Assembly (NCBI GenBank): GCA_965230615.1
Contig: OZ246012.1
Location: 3,844,001-3,908,000 of the forward strand
Reading direction: 5' to 3'
Source: G965230615 sp965230615
Lineage (GTDB): Bacteria > Pseudomonadota > Gammaproteobacteria > HTCC5015
DNA length: 64,000 bases
Every line of letters begins with the position of its first letter. Position 1 is the stretch's first letter. This document shows, piece after piece, positions 9,140 to 19,559 of this stretch. The translations under genes and the position numbers were made by a program. The notes beneath the pieces are model-generated. The model did not search any database. It saw nothing but the letters and a program-made list of their open reading frames with translations, and was not told the DNA's origin.

Positions 9140-10621
9140 ATGAGTCAGGAAATTTTAGTCAATGTTACCCCGCAAGAAACGCGAGTGGCGATGCTGGAAA
9201 ACGGTGTATTGCAGGAGCTGTTTGTTGAGCGTACTAGAAGCTTAGGCTTGGTAGGTAATATTTATAAGGGGCGGGTTGCACGTGTTATGCCCGGTATGGA
9301 TGCAGCTTTCATTGATATTGGTATGGATAAAGCTGCATTTTTACATGTTTCCGATATTCAAAGTGTTGATGCAGCAATTGCCGCTGAACAAAATAATGAT
9401 GATACACCAAAGGCGCAATCTATCACTGAAGTGTTAAGAGAAAATCAAGATATTTTAGTGCAAGTCATCAAAGACCCTTTAGGTACCAAGGGGGCACGTT
9501 TAACCACGCAATTGACTGTCGCCTCGCGTTTTCTTGTGCTAATGCCTTATGTTAGTTCGGTAGGTGTGTCGACTAAGATTGATGAAGAAGAAGAGCGTCA
9601 ACGTTTGCGTAATTTGGTTGAGGAAGTCACGGCTGAAGAAGAAAGTAGTGGCTATATTGTGCGTACTGTTGCTGAAGGTGCTGGTGCAGAGGCTATACGG
9701 CGTGATGCTGGCTTTTTGAAAAAACATTGGCGTGTCATTGAAGAGCGAATGGTAGAATCAAAGGCACCTTATTTGGTGCACAGTGACTTGCCCTTGGTGC
9801 TAAGAACACTGCGTGACTATGTTGATGCTAGTATTGACCGAATTTTAGTTGACTCGCGTGATAACTATAAGCGAATGCAGGCGTTTGCTAACAAATATAT
9901 GTCTGAGGTGGTGCCAAAAATTGAGCATTATGCCGGTGAACGACCTATTTTTGACTTTCATAGTATAGAAGATGAAATACTCAAAGCATTACAGTCTAAG
10001 GTGCAATTAAAATCAGGTGGGCATCTAGTAATTGACCAAACTGAGGCAATGACTACCATCGATATCAATACGGGTGGTTTTATTGGGCATAGAAACTTAG
10101 AAGAAACCATTTATAAAACCAATATGGAGGCTGCGCAGGCGATCGCCCGACAGCTGCGCTTACGTAACCTTGGTGGTATTATCATTATTGACTTTATTGA
10201 CATGAGTGATGATGAGCATAAACGTCAAGTGATGCGGGCTCTATCGAAAGCGTTAGATAAAGATTATGCTAGAACGCATGTATCTGATGTTTCAGAGTTG
10301 GGTTTGGTTGAGATGACACGTAAACGCACTCGCGAAAGTTTAGAGCATGTTCTGTGTGAAGCTTGTTTGTCATGTGGTGGGCGTGGTTTTATCAAGACAG
10401 CAGAAACGGTGTGCTATGAGATTTTTCGGGAGATATTGCGTGTTGCAAAGTTATATGATACTCGTAATCTCACTGTGCTTGCCGCGCAAGGTGTTATTGA
10501 CTTGTTGCTCGATGAAGAGTCGGATAGTTTAGCGGAGTTGGAAACATTTATTGATGCAACAATCCGATTGCAAGTAGAAGTCATATATACACAAGAACAA
10601 TACGATGTAGTAATGACCTAA
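9140..10621 (+). CDS. rng: Ribonuclease G
   Basis: RNase G is a single-strand endoribonuclease that processes the 16S rRNA 5' end and turns over selected mRNAs. The 493-residue length matches RNase G, not the longer RNase E with its degradosome scaffold. Visible are the N-terminal S1 RNA-binding part (GNIYKGRVARVMPGMDAAFIDIG at residues 38-60), the catalytic aspartates in TIDINTGGF and IIIDFIDMSDDEH, and a zinc-link-like CEACLSCGGRG. The gene is 36 nt after maf and 30 nt before yhdP, suggesting one operon. Confidence 0.97.
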   Translation: MSQEILVNVTPQETRVAMLENGVLQELFVERTRSLGLVGNIYKGRVARVMPGMDAAFIDIGMDKAAFLHVSDIQSVDAAIAAEQNNDDTPKAQSITEVLRENQDILVQVIKDPLGTKGARLTTQLTVASRFLVLMPYVSSVGVSTKIDEEEERQRLRNLVEEVTAEEESSGYIVRTVAEGAGAEAIRRDAGFLKKHWRVIEERMVESKAPYLVHSDLPLVLRTLRDYVDASIDRILVDSRDNYKRMQAFANKYMSEVVPKIEHYAGERPIFDFHSIEDEILKALQSKVQLKSGGHLVIDQTEAMTTIDINTGGFIGHRNLEETIYKTNMEAAQAIARQLRLRNLGGIIIIDFIDMSDDEHKRQVMRALSKALDKDYARTHVSDVSELGLVEMTRKRTRESLEHVLCEACLSCGGRGFIKTAETVCYEIFREILRVAKLYDTRNLTVLAAQGVIDLLLDEESDSLAELETFIDATIRLQVEVIYTQEQYDVVMT

Positions 10622-10651
10622 TGATTAGGTTATTTATAATTGATACATAAT

Positions 10652-13600
10652 ATGCGTCCGCAAAGTCGACAATTTTTGAGAGTGTGCTGGTATCGGTCAT
10701 GGGCTGTGATCGCAGCAACTATCATATTCTTTGCTGTGGCTGTCAGTGCTATACGTTTTTTGTTGCCATTTGCAACTGAATATAAGCACGATATAGAGGC
10801 AGAAGCCAGTAAGCTAATTAATAAAGATGTAGTGATTGCTAAGATCGATACTGATTGGCATTGGTTTAGCCCCAGGCTGCAGTTATTTGGTGTTCAAGTA
10901 TTACAAGCTGATTCGCAAAAGCCTTTAGTGACAGCTGATGTGATTACTATTGGTGTCGATTTGTTTGCCTCATTGTATCAGCGCTCAATCAGTGTTCAAG
11001 AAATATCGGTGACAGGAACTCACTTAAGTTTGCAGCGAGATGAGTCTGGTGCGTGGTATGCGCAAAATATTTTGATACCCATGAATGCTGCAAGCACAGA
11101 GTTTGAACTTAAACTGCCGGAAGAAATCCCATTGCTGGCTGGTCGTACAGTACGTCTACTAGACAGTACGATAGATTATCAAGATTCGATATTGGGTTTC
11201 GATTATCAGCTTAATGAGGTCAATATTGCCTGTGAACATAGTAAAAACAGACACAATGTCTATATTAGCGCCTTACTGCCAGAAGCTTTAGGTGATAAGT
11301 TGGAGCTAGGTGTTGAGTTAACGGGGTCTTTGACGGATATTAATAAACTTCGTGGCACTGTCTTTATGCGTGGCATGGCTTTAAATTTAGCTGAAATGAT
11401 GGCGGCATCACCGTATAAAAACCGAGTAGAAAGTGGTTTGCTGGATTTTGAATGGTGGAGTGAGTGGCATAAAGACTCTAGTAAGGCGGTTACCGGTACA
11501 GTGCAACTGCAGGATTTTTTGTTGCGAATACCAGTTAAGCAAAAAGATGACTTTGTCTGGCGAGTTGATGACTTTGCGGCTGATTTAAATGCTGCTATAG
11601 CCGATAATATATTAAAAGTCACTATGGATAATGTCTTGCTGATGAAGGCAAGTCGCTCCTGGCCGCAGAATGGTATGACGATGATGACTACCATTGCAGC
11701 AGAGCAACGTTTGAAAAAAGGTCAGGTGGCTGTCGACTTCTTGCGCACAGAAGACTTCTCCGCTTTTTTAAAACTGCTGCCAGATGTCCACAACCAATTA
11801 CAATCAGTGGGTATCGCTGATGTGAATGGCGATTTGAGTAATATTTATATTGATTGGGATATGTTAGGTGAGCAAGATAATGTTAATGCTCAAGCTCAGT
11901 TTACAGACGTTGGTGTCAATGGGCAGGGTGATATACCTTCTTTGTCCGGTCTAAGCGGTTACTTGCAGTTGCATAATAGTGAAATAGATTTGGAGTTGGA
12001 TAGTCAATTAATCCAATTTGATTACCCTAAAGTTTTCCGAAATGGTTTTGAAATCTCCAAGCTCAAAGGTCGGCTGGCCATACACGAAGTTGATGATGTG
12101 ATTACAATCAAGGCAAGAGACTTCTATTTCGATTTGCCTGCACTAATGACGCAACATTGGTTTGATCTTGAGTTGCCAGCAGGCCAGTCACCTAAATTGA
12201 ATGCTTATGCTTTATATTATGAGGGTGATCTTGCTCAATCATCGAATTATTTGCCGGCTAAAGTCATGCCGCCAAATACACTGGCTTGGTTGGATAGTGC
12301 CATTCGAGGCGGACGTATTATCAGTGGTGATTTTGAAATGCGTGGTGCTTTATCTGATTATCCTTTTAACGAGAAGCCGGGTATTTTTCGAATTGACTTC
12401 GATCTAGAAAATGCAGAGTTACAATATAAACAAGGTTGGCCCATTGCAACTGATTTGAATGCACATCTTAAGTTTTATGGTAATGGCCTACATGGTGCGG
12501 TGCATAGCGCTAGAGTGTTGGAATCAGAACTCTCAAACGCAGAAGTTAATTTGGCAGATTTTAAAGCACCTATTTTGGACATTAATGCAGAGGCATACGG
12601 TGCCTTTGCAGATACCTTAAAATTTATTCGGCGATCCAAATTGCGCCAAGCTATGGAGCCTGTTATTAGTCAGGTTCGATCAACACAAGGTTCACAAAAT
12701 ACACGAATGTGGTTGCATATACCTTTGAAGAAAAAGTTAAGCCACTTGCAGGAATATGACTTTGTGACTTATATACATAAAGGTAATGTGATCTTTGATG
12801 ACTGGGGCTTAACGGTCAGTGATATTGACCATTTCCTGCAGTATAGTGATAAGTATACTTCAGCAACCCCTTTCATGGCTAAAATAAACGGTAGCCCCTC
12901 CCAATTAACAATAAGCAGTAAAGAGAGTCGTCAGAAAAATGGAGACTTGTTAGATATTATCACTGAAATCGATATCAAAGGTCAGCATTCCGTACAAAAC
13001 TTGTTGAAAAAACATAAGCTGCCTGTATTGCAATATTTCGAAGGTGAAAGTGAATTTGCTGCAAACGTGCAATTGCCATTGAAAAAAGGTTTGCGAAAGC
13101 CATCGACTATTCTTACTGTTAACAGTGATACAGTCGGTACCGCAATTACGCTGCCAAAGCCTTTGCAGAAAGGTGCAAATAAAAGCCAACAGTTTAATTT
13201 AAAGGCTAAGTTTGATAAGAGCAGCTTGGCAGATTTTTCATTAACGTTAGATTCATGGATGCAAGCGAGAGTTGGTATTGATACAAGCAATAAGGGCTTT
13301 GAGATAGAAAGAGCTGATGTGCGTTTGGCCGGAGGTAAGCCTATCATGCCAACCCAGACCGGTATTCAGTTATCAGGCCAGCTGCCTTATTTGAATATAG
13401 ATGCCTGGCAGAATCTTGGGGAAGGAGAAGGCGAAAACGAGTTGGTACAAAAAACGCAATTTGCCACACTTAAAGTAGATGAGTTGGTTTATTTGCAGCG
13501 GACACTGAAGCAGGCCGATGTAGAACTACGTCAGCAATTGCATAATTGGGAAATTCAGCTTGATTCAAATGATATTACTGGGCAAGTACTTGTGCCAAAA

Positions 13601-14554
13601 GCAGGTTTCCATAAACGTGGCTTGGCGATCAACTTACAACATTTAGATTTTGATACCCTTAATGCCACGGTTAATGGCGAAGGAGAAGAGCTGCTGCCAA
13701 GTGATGTTCCTCCTTTTCAGTTAGTTGCTCAATCAATGACTTTTAATGAGTGGCAGCTGCAGGGGTTTAAAATGCTAGTGGAGCCTATGAAGGATGGAGT
13801 CAAAATCCACAGTATTAAAATAGAAGACCCTGATGTTGGCTTGTTGGGGCAAGGTGAGTGGCTGATGACCTCGCCCACTCAGCACTATACACGGCTGGCA
13901 TTACGCTTTGAGAGTGCGAATGTAGGCAGTGGTATTACTAAGTTTGGTTATGCGCAACTGATAGATAAAGGTGTTGGTAGTGCTGAGTTTGACCTTAATT
14001 GGGCCGCTTCACCGGCTAATTTCGATTTGGCTTTGCTGCAAGGAGAAGCCCGCATGGCAATCAAAGATGGTCAAATTCTGGATATTGACCCCGGCGGCGG
14101 GCGCTTGTTTGGCTTGCTGAGTTTACAGACTATTCCACGCCGCTTGGCTTTGGATTTTAACGATATTTTCGCTAAAGGCCTGCGTTTTGATAAGATGAAT
14201 GGGCGTTTTACTTTCGCCAATGGTAATGCATATACGTCTGATTACTATATTGATGGTCCGGTGGGGCGTATTGATATACAAGGAAGAACAGGGCTGGTTG
14301 CTCAGGATTATGATCAGATAATATTATTTAGGCCAGACCTGTCTTCAAGCCTGCCATTGGTTGGTACCTTGTTGGGTGGAGGGGGAGCCGGTGTGGCTTT
14401 GATCGTTGTGGATAGAATTGCGCGTTTATTTGGTAAACAAACTGATGATTTGGCAAGGATTCGCTATAGCATGACAGGTAGTTGGGATGAACCAGAAATC
14501 AAATCCCTAAGAAAGGTCAAACGCGATACGGCCGATAATAGCCAAACTAAGTGA
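10652..14554 (+). CDS. yhdP: YhdP family large AsmA-like envelope protein
   Basis: YhdP-family proteins span the periplasm and are implicated, with TamB and YdbH, in phospholipid transport to the outer membrane. The 1300-residue product has one N-terminal transmembrane anchor (about residues 18-40), a very long beta-rich periplasmic part and a C-terminal AsmA-like region that includes DIDPGGGRLFGLLSLQTIPRR. I place the start at the ATG at 10652; a TTG at 10640 would add four residues. The gene follows rng as in E. coli. Its position before the nitrilase and tldD is the usual gammaproteobacterial arrangement. Confidence 0.94.
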   Translation: MRPQSRQFLRVCWYRSWAVIAATIIFFAVAVSAIRFLLPFATEYKHDIEAEASKLINKDVVIAKIDTDWHWFSPRLQLFGVQVLQADSQKPLVTADVITIGVDLFASLYQRSISVQEISVTGTHLSLQRDESGAWYAQNILIPMNAASTEFELKLPEEIPLLAGRTVRLLDSTIDYQDSILGFDYQLNEVNIACEHSKNRHNVYISALLPEALGDKLELGVELTGSLTDINKLRGTVFMRGMALNLAEMMAASPYKNRVESGLLDFEWWSEWHKDSSKAVTGTVQLQDFLLRIPVKQKDDFVWRVDDFAADLNAAIADNILKVTMDNVLLMKASRSWPQNGMTMMTTIAAEQRLKKGQVAVDFLRTEDFSAFLKLLPDVHNQLQSVGIADVNGDLSNIYIDWDMLGEQDNVNAQAQFTDVGVNGQGDIPSLSGLSGYLQLHNSEIDLELDSQLIQFDYPKVFRNGFEISKLKGRLAIHEVDDVITIKARDFYFDLPALMTQHWFDLELPAGQSPKLNAYALYYEGDLAQSSNYLPAKVMPPNTLAWLDSAIRGGRIISGDFEMRGALSDYPFNEKPGIFRIDFDLENAELQYKQGWPIATDLNAHLKFYGNGLHGAVHSARVLESELSNAEVNLADFKAPILDINAEAYGAFADTLKFIRRSKLRQAMEPVISQVRSTQGSQNTRMWLHIPLKKKLSHLQEYDFVTYIHKGNVIFDDWGLTVSDIDHFLQYSDKYTSATPFMAKINGSPSQLTISSKESRQKNGDLLDIITEIDIKGQHSVQNLLKKHKLPVLQYFEGESEFAANVQLPLKKGLRKPSTILTVNSDTVGTAITLPKPLQKGANKSQQFNLKAKFDKSSLADFSLTLDSWMQARVGIDTSNKGFEIERADVRLAGGKPIMPTQTGIQLSGQLPYLNIDAWQNLGEGEGENELVQKTQFATLKVDELVYLQRTLKQADVELRQQLHNWEIQLDSNDITGQVLVPKAGFHKRGLAINLQHLDFDTLNATVNGEGEELLPSDVPPFQLVAQSMTFNEWQLQGFKMLVEPMKDGVKIHSIKIEDPDVGLLGQGEWLMTSPTQHYTRLALRFESANVGSGITKFGYAQLIDKGVGSAEFDLNWAASPANFDLALLQGEARMAIKDGQILDIDPGGGRLFGLLSLQTIPRRLALDFNDIFAKGLRFDKMNGRFTFANGNAYTSDYYIDGPVGRIDIQGRTGLVAQDYDQIILFRPDLSSSLPLVGTLLGGGGAGVALIVVDRIARLFGKQTDDLARIRYSMTGSWDEPEIKSLRKVKRDTADNSQTK

Positions 14555-14608
14555 TGTAGAGCATTGCTATGATAAAAATATATCCAGATTGTATTAAGGA
14601 AAAATTAA

Positions 14609-14971
14609 ATGCTTAAAAGAAAGGCTGGGGCTGCTATATTATTAGCAGGATTTGTAATAAGCTCAATGCCGCTGTTGGCGTCAGAGCAGGTTTTTACCTT
14701 AGATATCGACGAATGGGCTCGCCCCAGAAATGGTGAAGCCATTGTTCAGTTTTCTGCATTGAACCAGTTGATGACTATATGGTCGCAACAAGAAAAGGCG
14801 GTCATTGAAATCCGTTATCCTGGCGGTGATGAAGGTAGCTTGTGGGCCGGTGAATTGGCTGACTGGCTAATTGCATTAGGTATTCCTTCAGCGCAGATTA
14901 AAACGGTTTCTGGAAGCGCGAGTATTGACAAAATAGAGTTGTTAATCATCAGTGATGGTATTGCTTTTTAA
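14609..14971 (+). CDS. Small exported protein of unknown function
   Basis: This 120-residue protein has a signal peptide (AAILLAGFVISSMPLLAS, cleavage probably before EQVF), so the mature chain of about 95 residues is periplasmic or secreted. It contains no cysteine. The region around WARPRNGEAIVQFSALNQLM and EIRYPGGDEGSLWAGELADWL suggests a compact alpha/beta fold in which a short peptide of a nucleic-acid or OmpA-like type cannot be claimed. It is inserted between yhdP and the nitrilase gene in the same orientation, with short spacers, so it is probably part of that transcript. I do not recognise a family with certainty. Confidence 0.7.
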   Translation: MLKRKAGAAILLAGFVISSMPLLASEQVFTLDIDEWARPRNGEAIVQFSALNQLMTIWSQQEKAVIEIRYPGGDEGSLWAGELADWLIALGIPSAQIKTVSGSASIDKIELLIISDGIAF

Positions 14972-15009
14972 TGCCACTGTAATAACAAAAAAGAAGGATA
15001 GCATATTTT

Positions 15010-15834
15010 ATGGGGCAACTTGCATGTATTCAAATGGCGTCTGGGCCATATGTAGAAGCGAATTTAGAAGAGGCTGCAAGGTTAATTCAAAAGGCAGTGG
15101 ACGAGGGTGCTGAAGTCGTCATTTTACCAGAGCATTTTGCGCAAATGGGGATGAAGCAAACTGATAAGCTTGAGATTATGGAAGATGAGGGGGATGGCCC
15201 TATTCAGACATTTTTAGCGGAAACTGCTAGTAAACATAATATATGGTTAGTTGGCGGCTCAATACCGCTAAAGTGCCAGAACCCTAATCGATCACGATGT
15301 TCTGTACTAGCTTTTAATGCCGATGGTAAGCAAATTGCACGATATGACAAAATTCATCTGTTTGATGTTAATTTGCCAGAAGCGAATGAAAGCTATAATG
15401 AATCAGCCACTATGGAGCCTGGTGATGATGTTGTTGTGATCGACACGCCGGTAGGCAGAATGGGCTTATGTGTTTGCTATGATATTCGTTTTCCAGAAAT
15501 GTTCAGATTGCAGCTTGATCAAGGCATGGAAATTCTGGCAGTACCAAGTAGTTTCACTGCATTTACAGGTAAAGTACACTGGCAGCCCTTGCTGTTAACA
15601 AGGGCAATAGAAAATCAGTGTTATGTCGCTGCTTCTGCGCAGGGTGGTTATCATATCAATGGCCGTGAAACTCACGGGCATAGTATGATTATTGATCCTT
15701 GGGGAACTATTTTGGATGAACTAGCATCAGGTGCTGGTTTTGTTATCGCTGATATCAATCGAGCCAAAATGGAATCCACGCGTAAAAATTTCCCAACCAT
15801 TCAACATAGACGATTGAGCTGTAAAATTACTTAA
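15010..15834 (+). CDS. Carbon-nitrogen hydrolase (nitrilase superfamily, Nit1/YbeM-like)
   Basis: The 274-residue product has the Glu-Lys-Cys catalytic triad layout of the nitrilase superfamily: E in VVILPEHFAQMG (about residue 41), K in ARYDKIHLFDVN and C in GLCVCYDIRFPEMFR (about residue 157). The closest characterised members are Nit1/YbeM-type amidases that remove deaminated glutathione, a metabolite-repair role; the substrate here is inferred from family only. It sits between yhdP and tldD, a conserved gammaproteobacterial neighbourhood, with spacers of 38 and 43 nt, so it is likely co-transcribed. Confidence 0.92.
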   Translation: MGQLACIQMASGPYVEANLEEAARLIQKAVDEGAEVVILPEHFAQMGMKQTDKLEIMEDEGDGPIQTFLAETASKHNIWLVGGSIPLKCQNPNRSRCSVLAFNADGKQIARYDKIHLFDVNLPEANESYNESATMEPGDDVVVIDTPVGRMGLCVCYDIRFPEMFRLQLDQGMEILAVPSSFTAFTGKVHWQPLLLTRAIENQCYVAASAQGGYHINGRETHGHSMIIDPWGTILDELASGAGFVIADINRAKMESTRKNFPTIQHRRLSCKIT

Positions 15835-15877
15835 AAGACCTAAATTTTACTTGCGTATAAACCAACTTAGGAAGCCT

Positions 15878-17317
15878 ATGAGTCACTCTTTTGAAATAGC
15901 CGAGAAAATGCTTTTAATGCCAGCTGAGCTAGGTGATACGCATATTGATCAACTGTTAAGTGAGTTGAGTAGCAATACCATTGATAGTGGTGATTTATAT
16001 TTCCAAATAGTACACCAGGAGTCTTGGGCATTAGAGGATGGCATTGTTAAAGAAGGCAGCCGCAATATAGAACAAGGTGTAGGGATAAGGGCGATCAGTG
16101 GTGAGAAAACAGGCTTCGCTTATTCTGATCAAATTATGCTGCCAGCATTACTGGAAGCCGCGCGGTCAGCGAAGGCCATAGCGGCTGCAGGACAAACAGG
16201 TAAAGTGAAAGTGAGACAAAGCGTGCCTGCAACATCACTTTATCCTGTCTGTAACCCTTTGATGAGTTTGGATGATATAGCAAAAGTCAATTTGTTGGAG
16301 CAAGCAGATGCGCAGGCTCGGCGCCAGGATGCTAGAGTTAAACAAGTATTTGTAAATCTCAGTGGCGTTTATGAAGTTGTTTTAGTTGCTGCTACCGATG
16401 GGGCGTTGGCAACTGATGTCAGGCCATTAATCCGTATGAATGTCAGCGTTATCGTAGAAGAGAATGGGCGGCGTGAGCAAGGTAGCTATGGTGGTGGTGG
16501 TCGTTATGATTATAGTTACTTCACAGCAGACCGCATCGAATCCTATGCGCAAGAAGCTGTCAGGCAAGCAATTGTTAATTTAAGTGCTAAAGAAGCACCT
16601 GCTGGTATGATGCCAGTTGTATTAGGGCATGGTTGGCCTGGTGTGCTGCTGCACGAAGCGATTGGTCACGGTTTGGAAGGTGACTTTAATCGTAAAGGGA
16701 CATCAGCATTTGCGGGCAAAGTTGGTGAGCGTGTTGCTACTGAGCAATGCACTGTGGTAGATGATGGCACGCTGAAAAACCGACGGGGTTCGTTAACCGT
16801 CGATGATGAGGGAACGGTGAGTCAGAATACTGTGTTAATCGAAAAAGGTATTCTTAAAGGCTATATGCAGGATAAACTCAATGCTGGCTTAATGGGCACA
16901 AGCTCAACAGGTAATGGTCGCCGTGAATCTTATGCGCATCTGCCAATGCCCAGGATGACCAACACCTATATGTTACCAGGGCAATATGCAGCAGAGGAAA
17001 TAATCAGTTCTGTGGACAAAGGCTTGTATGCGGTGAATTTTGGTGGTGGTCAAGTAGATATTACCAGCGGCAAATTTGTATTCTCTGCTTCCGAAGCCTA
17101 CCTGATTGAAAATGGTAAGGTGACACAACCTGTTAAAGGCGCTACATTGATTGGCAATGGTCCAGATGTTTTAACTCATGTGTCTATGGTAGGCAATGAT
17201 ATGCAATTGGATGCAGGTGTTGGTGTTTGCGGTAAGGAAGGTCAAAGTGTCCCTGTTGGGGTAGGGCAGCCAACTTTAAAAATTGATGAACTGACTGTAG
17301 GTGGCACTGGTATCTGA
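15878..17317 (+). CDS. tldD: Metalloprotease TldD
   Basis: TldD forms a heterodimeric zinc protease with PmbA (TldE) that degrades unfolded peptides, matures microcin B17 and processes CcdA in E. coli. The product shows the active-site helix LLHEAIGHGLEGD (HExxxH) near residue 262 and the conserved GSLTVDDEGT block. I place the start at the ATG at 15878, preceded by TAGGAAG at 15868-15874; an in-frame TTG at 15851 would add nine residues. The partner gene pmbA starts 3 nt downstream of its stop. Confidence 0.97.
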   Translation: MSHSFEIAEKMLLMPAELGDTHIDQLLSELSSNTIDSGDLYFQIVHQESWALEDGIVKEGSRNIEQGVGIRAISGEKTGFAYSDQIMLPALLEAARSAKAIAAAGQTGKVKVRQSVPATSLYPVCNPLMSLDDIAKVNLLEQADAQARRQDARVKQVFVNLSGVYEVVLVAATDGALATDVRPLIRMNVSVIVEENGRREQGSYGGGGRYDYSYFTADRIESYAQEAVRQAIVNLSAKEAPAGMMPVVLGHGWPGVLLHEAIGHGLEGDFNRKGTSAFAGKVGERVATEQCTVVDDGTLKNRRGSLTVDDEGTVSQNTVLIEKGILKGYMQDKLNAGLMGTSSTGNGRRESYAHLPMPRMTNTYMLPGQYAAEEIISSVDKGLYAVNFGGGQVDITSGKFVFSASEAYLIENGKVTQPVKGATLIGNGPDVLTHVSMVGNDMQLDAGVGVCGKEGQSVPVGVGQPTLKIDELTVGGTGI

Positions 17318-17319
17318 TT

Positions 17320-18666
17320 ATGTCAACACTCGATAAAATTAAAGACTATGATACAGCAAGGTTAGCAACACTGTCCGAAATGGTATTAAGTGAAGCATGC
17401 TCATTAGGCGCTACTTCAGCCGAGGTAGGGCTGAGTGTAAGTAGCGGCTTTTCGGTGACAGTGCGTTTGAATGATATTGAGACATTAGAGCATTATCGTG
17501 ACCAATCACTTGCTGTGACAGTTTATAAAGGGCAAGCGAAAGGGTCTGCTAGTACATCTGACCTGAATGATGCATCAGTACGTGATGTTGTTGCTTCAGC
17601 GTGTTCTATTGCTGGATTCACCGCGAAAGATGATTGTGCTGGTTTAGCTGATCCTGATTTAATGGCAAAAGATATTCCAGATTTACAGCTTTATCATCCC
17701 TGGCAAGTTACGGTAGAAGAAGCGATTGATTTGGCCAAAACCTGCGAGTCGGCAGCGCGTGATAGTGATAAGCGCATTATTAACTCTGAAGGTGCGAGTG
17801 TAACAACGTATGGTGGCGCTAGTATCTATGCCAATAGTCATGGCTTTCTTGGCGGTTATGGCGGTACTCGTCACTCAATGAGTTGCTCTGTGATTGCAGG
17901 TGATGAAAAGCAAATGCAACGCGACTATTGGTATAGCAGTGCAAGACAGCATTCAACATTGCAGTCGGCTGACAGTATCGGTCTGCAGGCGGCAGAGCGA
18001 GCTTTGCAGCGATTAGATGCGCGTAAACTGGAAACCTGTCAGGCGCCGGTTGTTTTCTCCCCGGAAATGGCCAGGTCATTATTAGGCAGTTTTATTGGCG
18101 CTATTCGTGGCGGTGCATTATACCGTCAGGCGAGTTTCTTATTGGACTATAAAGGCAAGGCGGTATTCCCAGACTTTATTACCATCACTGAAAAGCCGCA
18201 TTTATTATCAGCTTTGGGCAGTGCGCCCTTTGATACCGAAGGTGTATCAACACATGAGCGTGATATCGTGCAACGGGGTGTGTTGCAGGATTATGTACTA
18301 GATAGCTATTCTGCTCGTAAGCTAGGTATGCAAACAACAGCGAATGCAGGTGGCGTACGCAACTTGCATATTACCCAGGGCGATCAAAGTCAGGCTGAAC
18401 TGCTACAGACGATGGGCAAAGGCTTGCTGGTTACGGAAATGATGGGCCAAGGTGTGAATAATGTCACCGGTGATTATTCGCGTGGTGCCAGTGGCTTTTG
18501 GGTTGAGAATGGTGAAATCCAATATCCCGTTGAAGAGATCACGGTTGCGGGTAACCTGAAAGATATGTTTATGGGTATACAAGCAATTGCTAATGATGTC
18601 GATACGCGCAGTAATATTATTACAGGCTCAATTTTGATCGATAATATGACAATCGCTGGTAATTAA
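17320..18666 (+). CDS. pmbA: Metalloprotease PmbA (TldE)
   Basis: PmbA is the non-zinc-binding partner of TldD. The 448-residue product shares the TldD/PmbA fold and lacks the HExxxH motif, as expected. The C-terminal GASGFWVENGEIQYPVEEIT block is typical. The start is 3 nt after the tldD stop, so the two subunits are translationally coupled. In E. coli the two genes are unlinked, with yjgA beside pmbA; here they are adjacent and no yjgA lies between them. Confidence 0.97.
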   Translation: MSTLDKIKDYDTARLATLSEMVLSEACSLGATSAEVGLSVSSGFSVTVRLNDIETLEHYRDQSLAVTVYKGQAKGSASTSDLNDASVRDVVASACSIAGFTAKDDCAGLADPDLMAKDIPDLQLYHPWQVTVEEAIDLAKTCESAARDSDKRIINSEGASVTTYGGASIYANSHGFLGGYGGTRHSMSCSVIAGDEKQMQRDYWYSSARQHSTLQSADSIGLQAAERALQRLDARKLETCQAPVVFSPEMARSLLGSFIGAIRGGALYRQASFLLDYKGKAVFPDFITITEKPHLLSALGSAPFDTEGVSTHERDIVQRGVLQDYVLDSYSARKLGMQTTANAGGVRNLHITQGDQSQAELLQTMGKGLLVTEMMGQGVNNVTGDYSRGASGFWVENGEIQYPVEEITVAGNLKDMFMGIQAIANDVDTRSNIITGSILIDNMTIAGN

Positions 18667-18701
18667 TCGGTAGCAAAGCCCTGTTGAGTTTTAGCCGAGG
18701 T

Positions 18702-19559
18702 TTAAGCAACTTTTTGCAAAGCTTTATCTAACAAAGCGCCTGGTAGTATACGCTTCAAATAAGCAAACAAATACGTCGGGAACGTGACATAGTAACGTGC
18801 TTTAGGTTTTTTGCTGGCCAATGCATGCGCGACTTTCTCCATAACAGCGTCTGCCGGTAATGTAAATGGTTGTGCTGTACCTTCTTTTTTCAAACGTTCT
18901 TCCATGGCAGCATAGCGTGCGCTGTGTGCGCTTTCTTCTGGGATAATAAAGCGTTGATAGTACTTAAAAGCATTGTCTCGGAAGCGGCTCTCAATCGGCC
19001 CAGGCTGAACCAGTGAAACTTTTATGTTGGTATCTGCCAGTTCTAACCTTAAAGTATCTGTGAGCCCTTCAAGGGCATGTTTGCTCGCAATATAAGCGCC
19101 TCGATATTTAAGCGCAATAAAGCCAAGAATAGAGCTATTTTGTATAATACGACCATAACCCTGTTCACGCATGACAGGTATGATTAAGTTGGTTAACTCT
19201 AGCCAGCCAAATACATTGGTTTCAAATTGATAGCGCAATGCAGCTCTTGATAAATCCTCTACCGCGCCAGGTTGACCATAAGCGCCATTATTAAATAAAC
19301 CATACAGCTTACCATCAGTTTTCAATAATACTTCTTGAACAGCGTTCTTAATAGAGTCTGAATCATCTAAATCCAATTGCAGGCTTTCCAGGCCAAGTGA
19401 TTGTAAATGTTCCACATCGTTTGCTTTGCGTGCTGTGGCAAATACTCGATAGCCACGCTTTTGTAAGCCCTGTGCAGTCACTAATCCGATGCCACTAGAG
19501 CATCCTGTGATAAGCACGCTTTGGGCTTGAGTCGGGTTTAGGTCTTTGTTTGGCATCAT
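18702..19559 (-). CDS. Short-chain dehydrogenase/reductase
   Basis: A 285-residue classical SDR. The cofactor-binding TGCSSGIG motif lies at residues 19-26, the structural NNGAYG segment replaces NNAG near residue 90, and the active-site YIASK lies near residue 155. Arginines after the second strand (ATARKAND) suggest NADP(H) preference. The substrate is unknown; the C-terminal extension resembles SDRs annotated as 3-oxoacyl or retinol-type dehydrogenases. It is convergent with pmbA, with a 35-nt gap. The upstream 300 bp separates it from the divergent c-di-GMP gene. Confidence 0.9.
   Translation of the reverse strand: MMPNKDLNPTQAQSVLITGCSSGIGLVTAQGLQKRGYRVFATARKANDVEHLQSLGLESLQLDLDDSDSIKNAVQEVLLKTDGKLYGLFNNGAYGQPGAVEDLSRAALRYQFETNVFGWLELTNLIIPVMREQGYGRIIQNSSILGFIALKYRGAYIASKHALEGLTDTLRLELADTNIKVSLVQPGPIESRFRDNAFKYYQRFIIPEESAHSARYAAMEERLKKEGTAQPFTLPADAVMEKVAHALASKKPKARYYVTFPTYLFAYLKRILPGALLDKALQKVA

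Noticed and set aside
11260..11694. 144-codon minus-strand frame inside yhdP
   Set aside because: It is an antisense shadow of a clear coding gene, with no family resemblance and no binding site.
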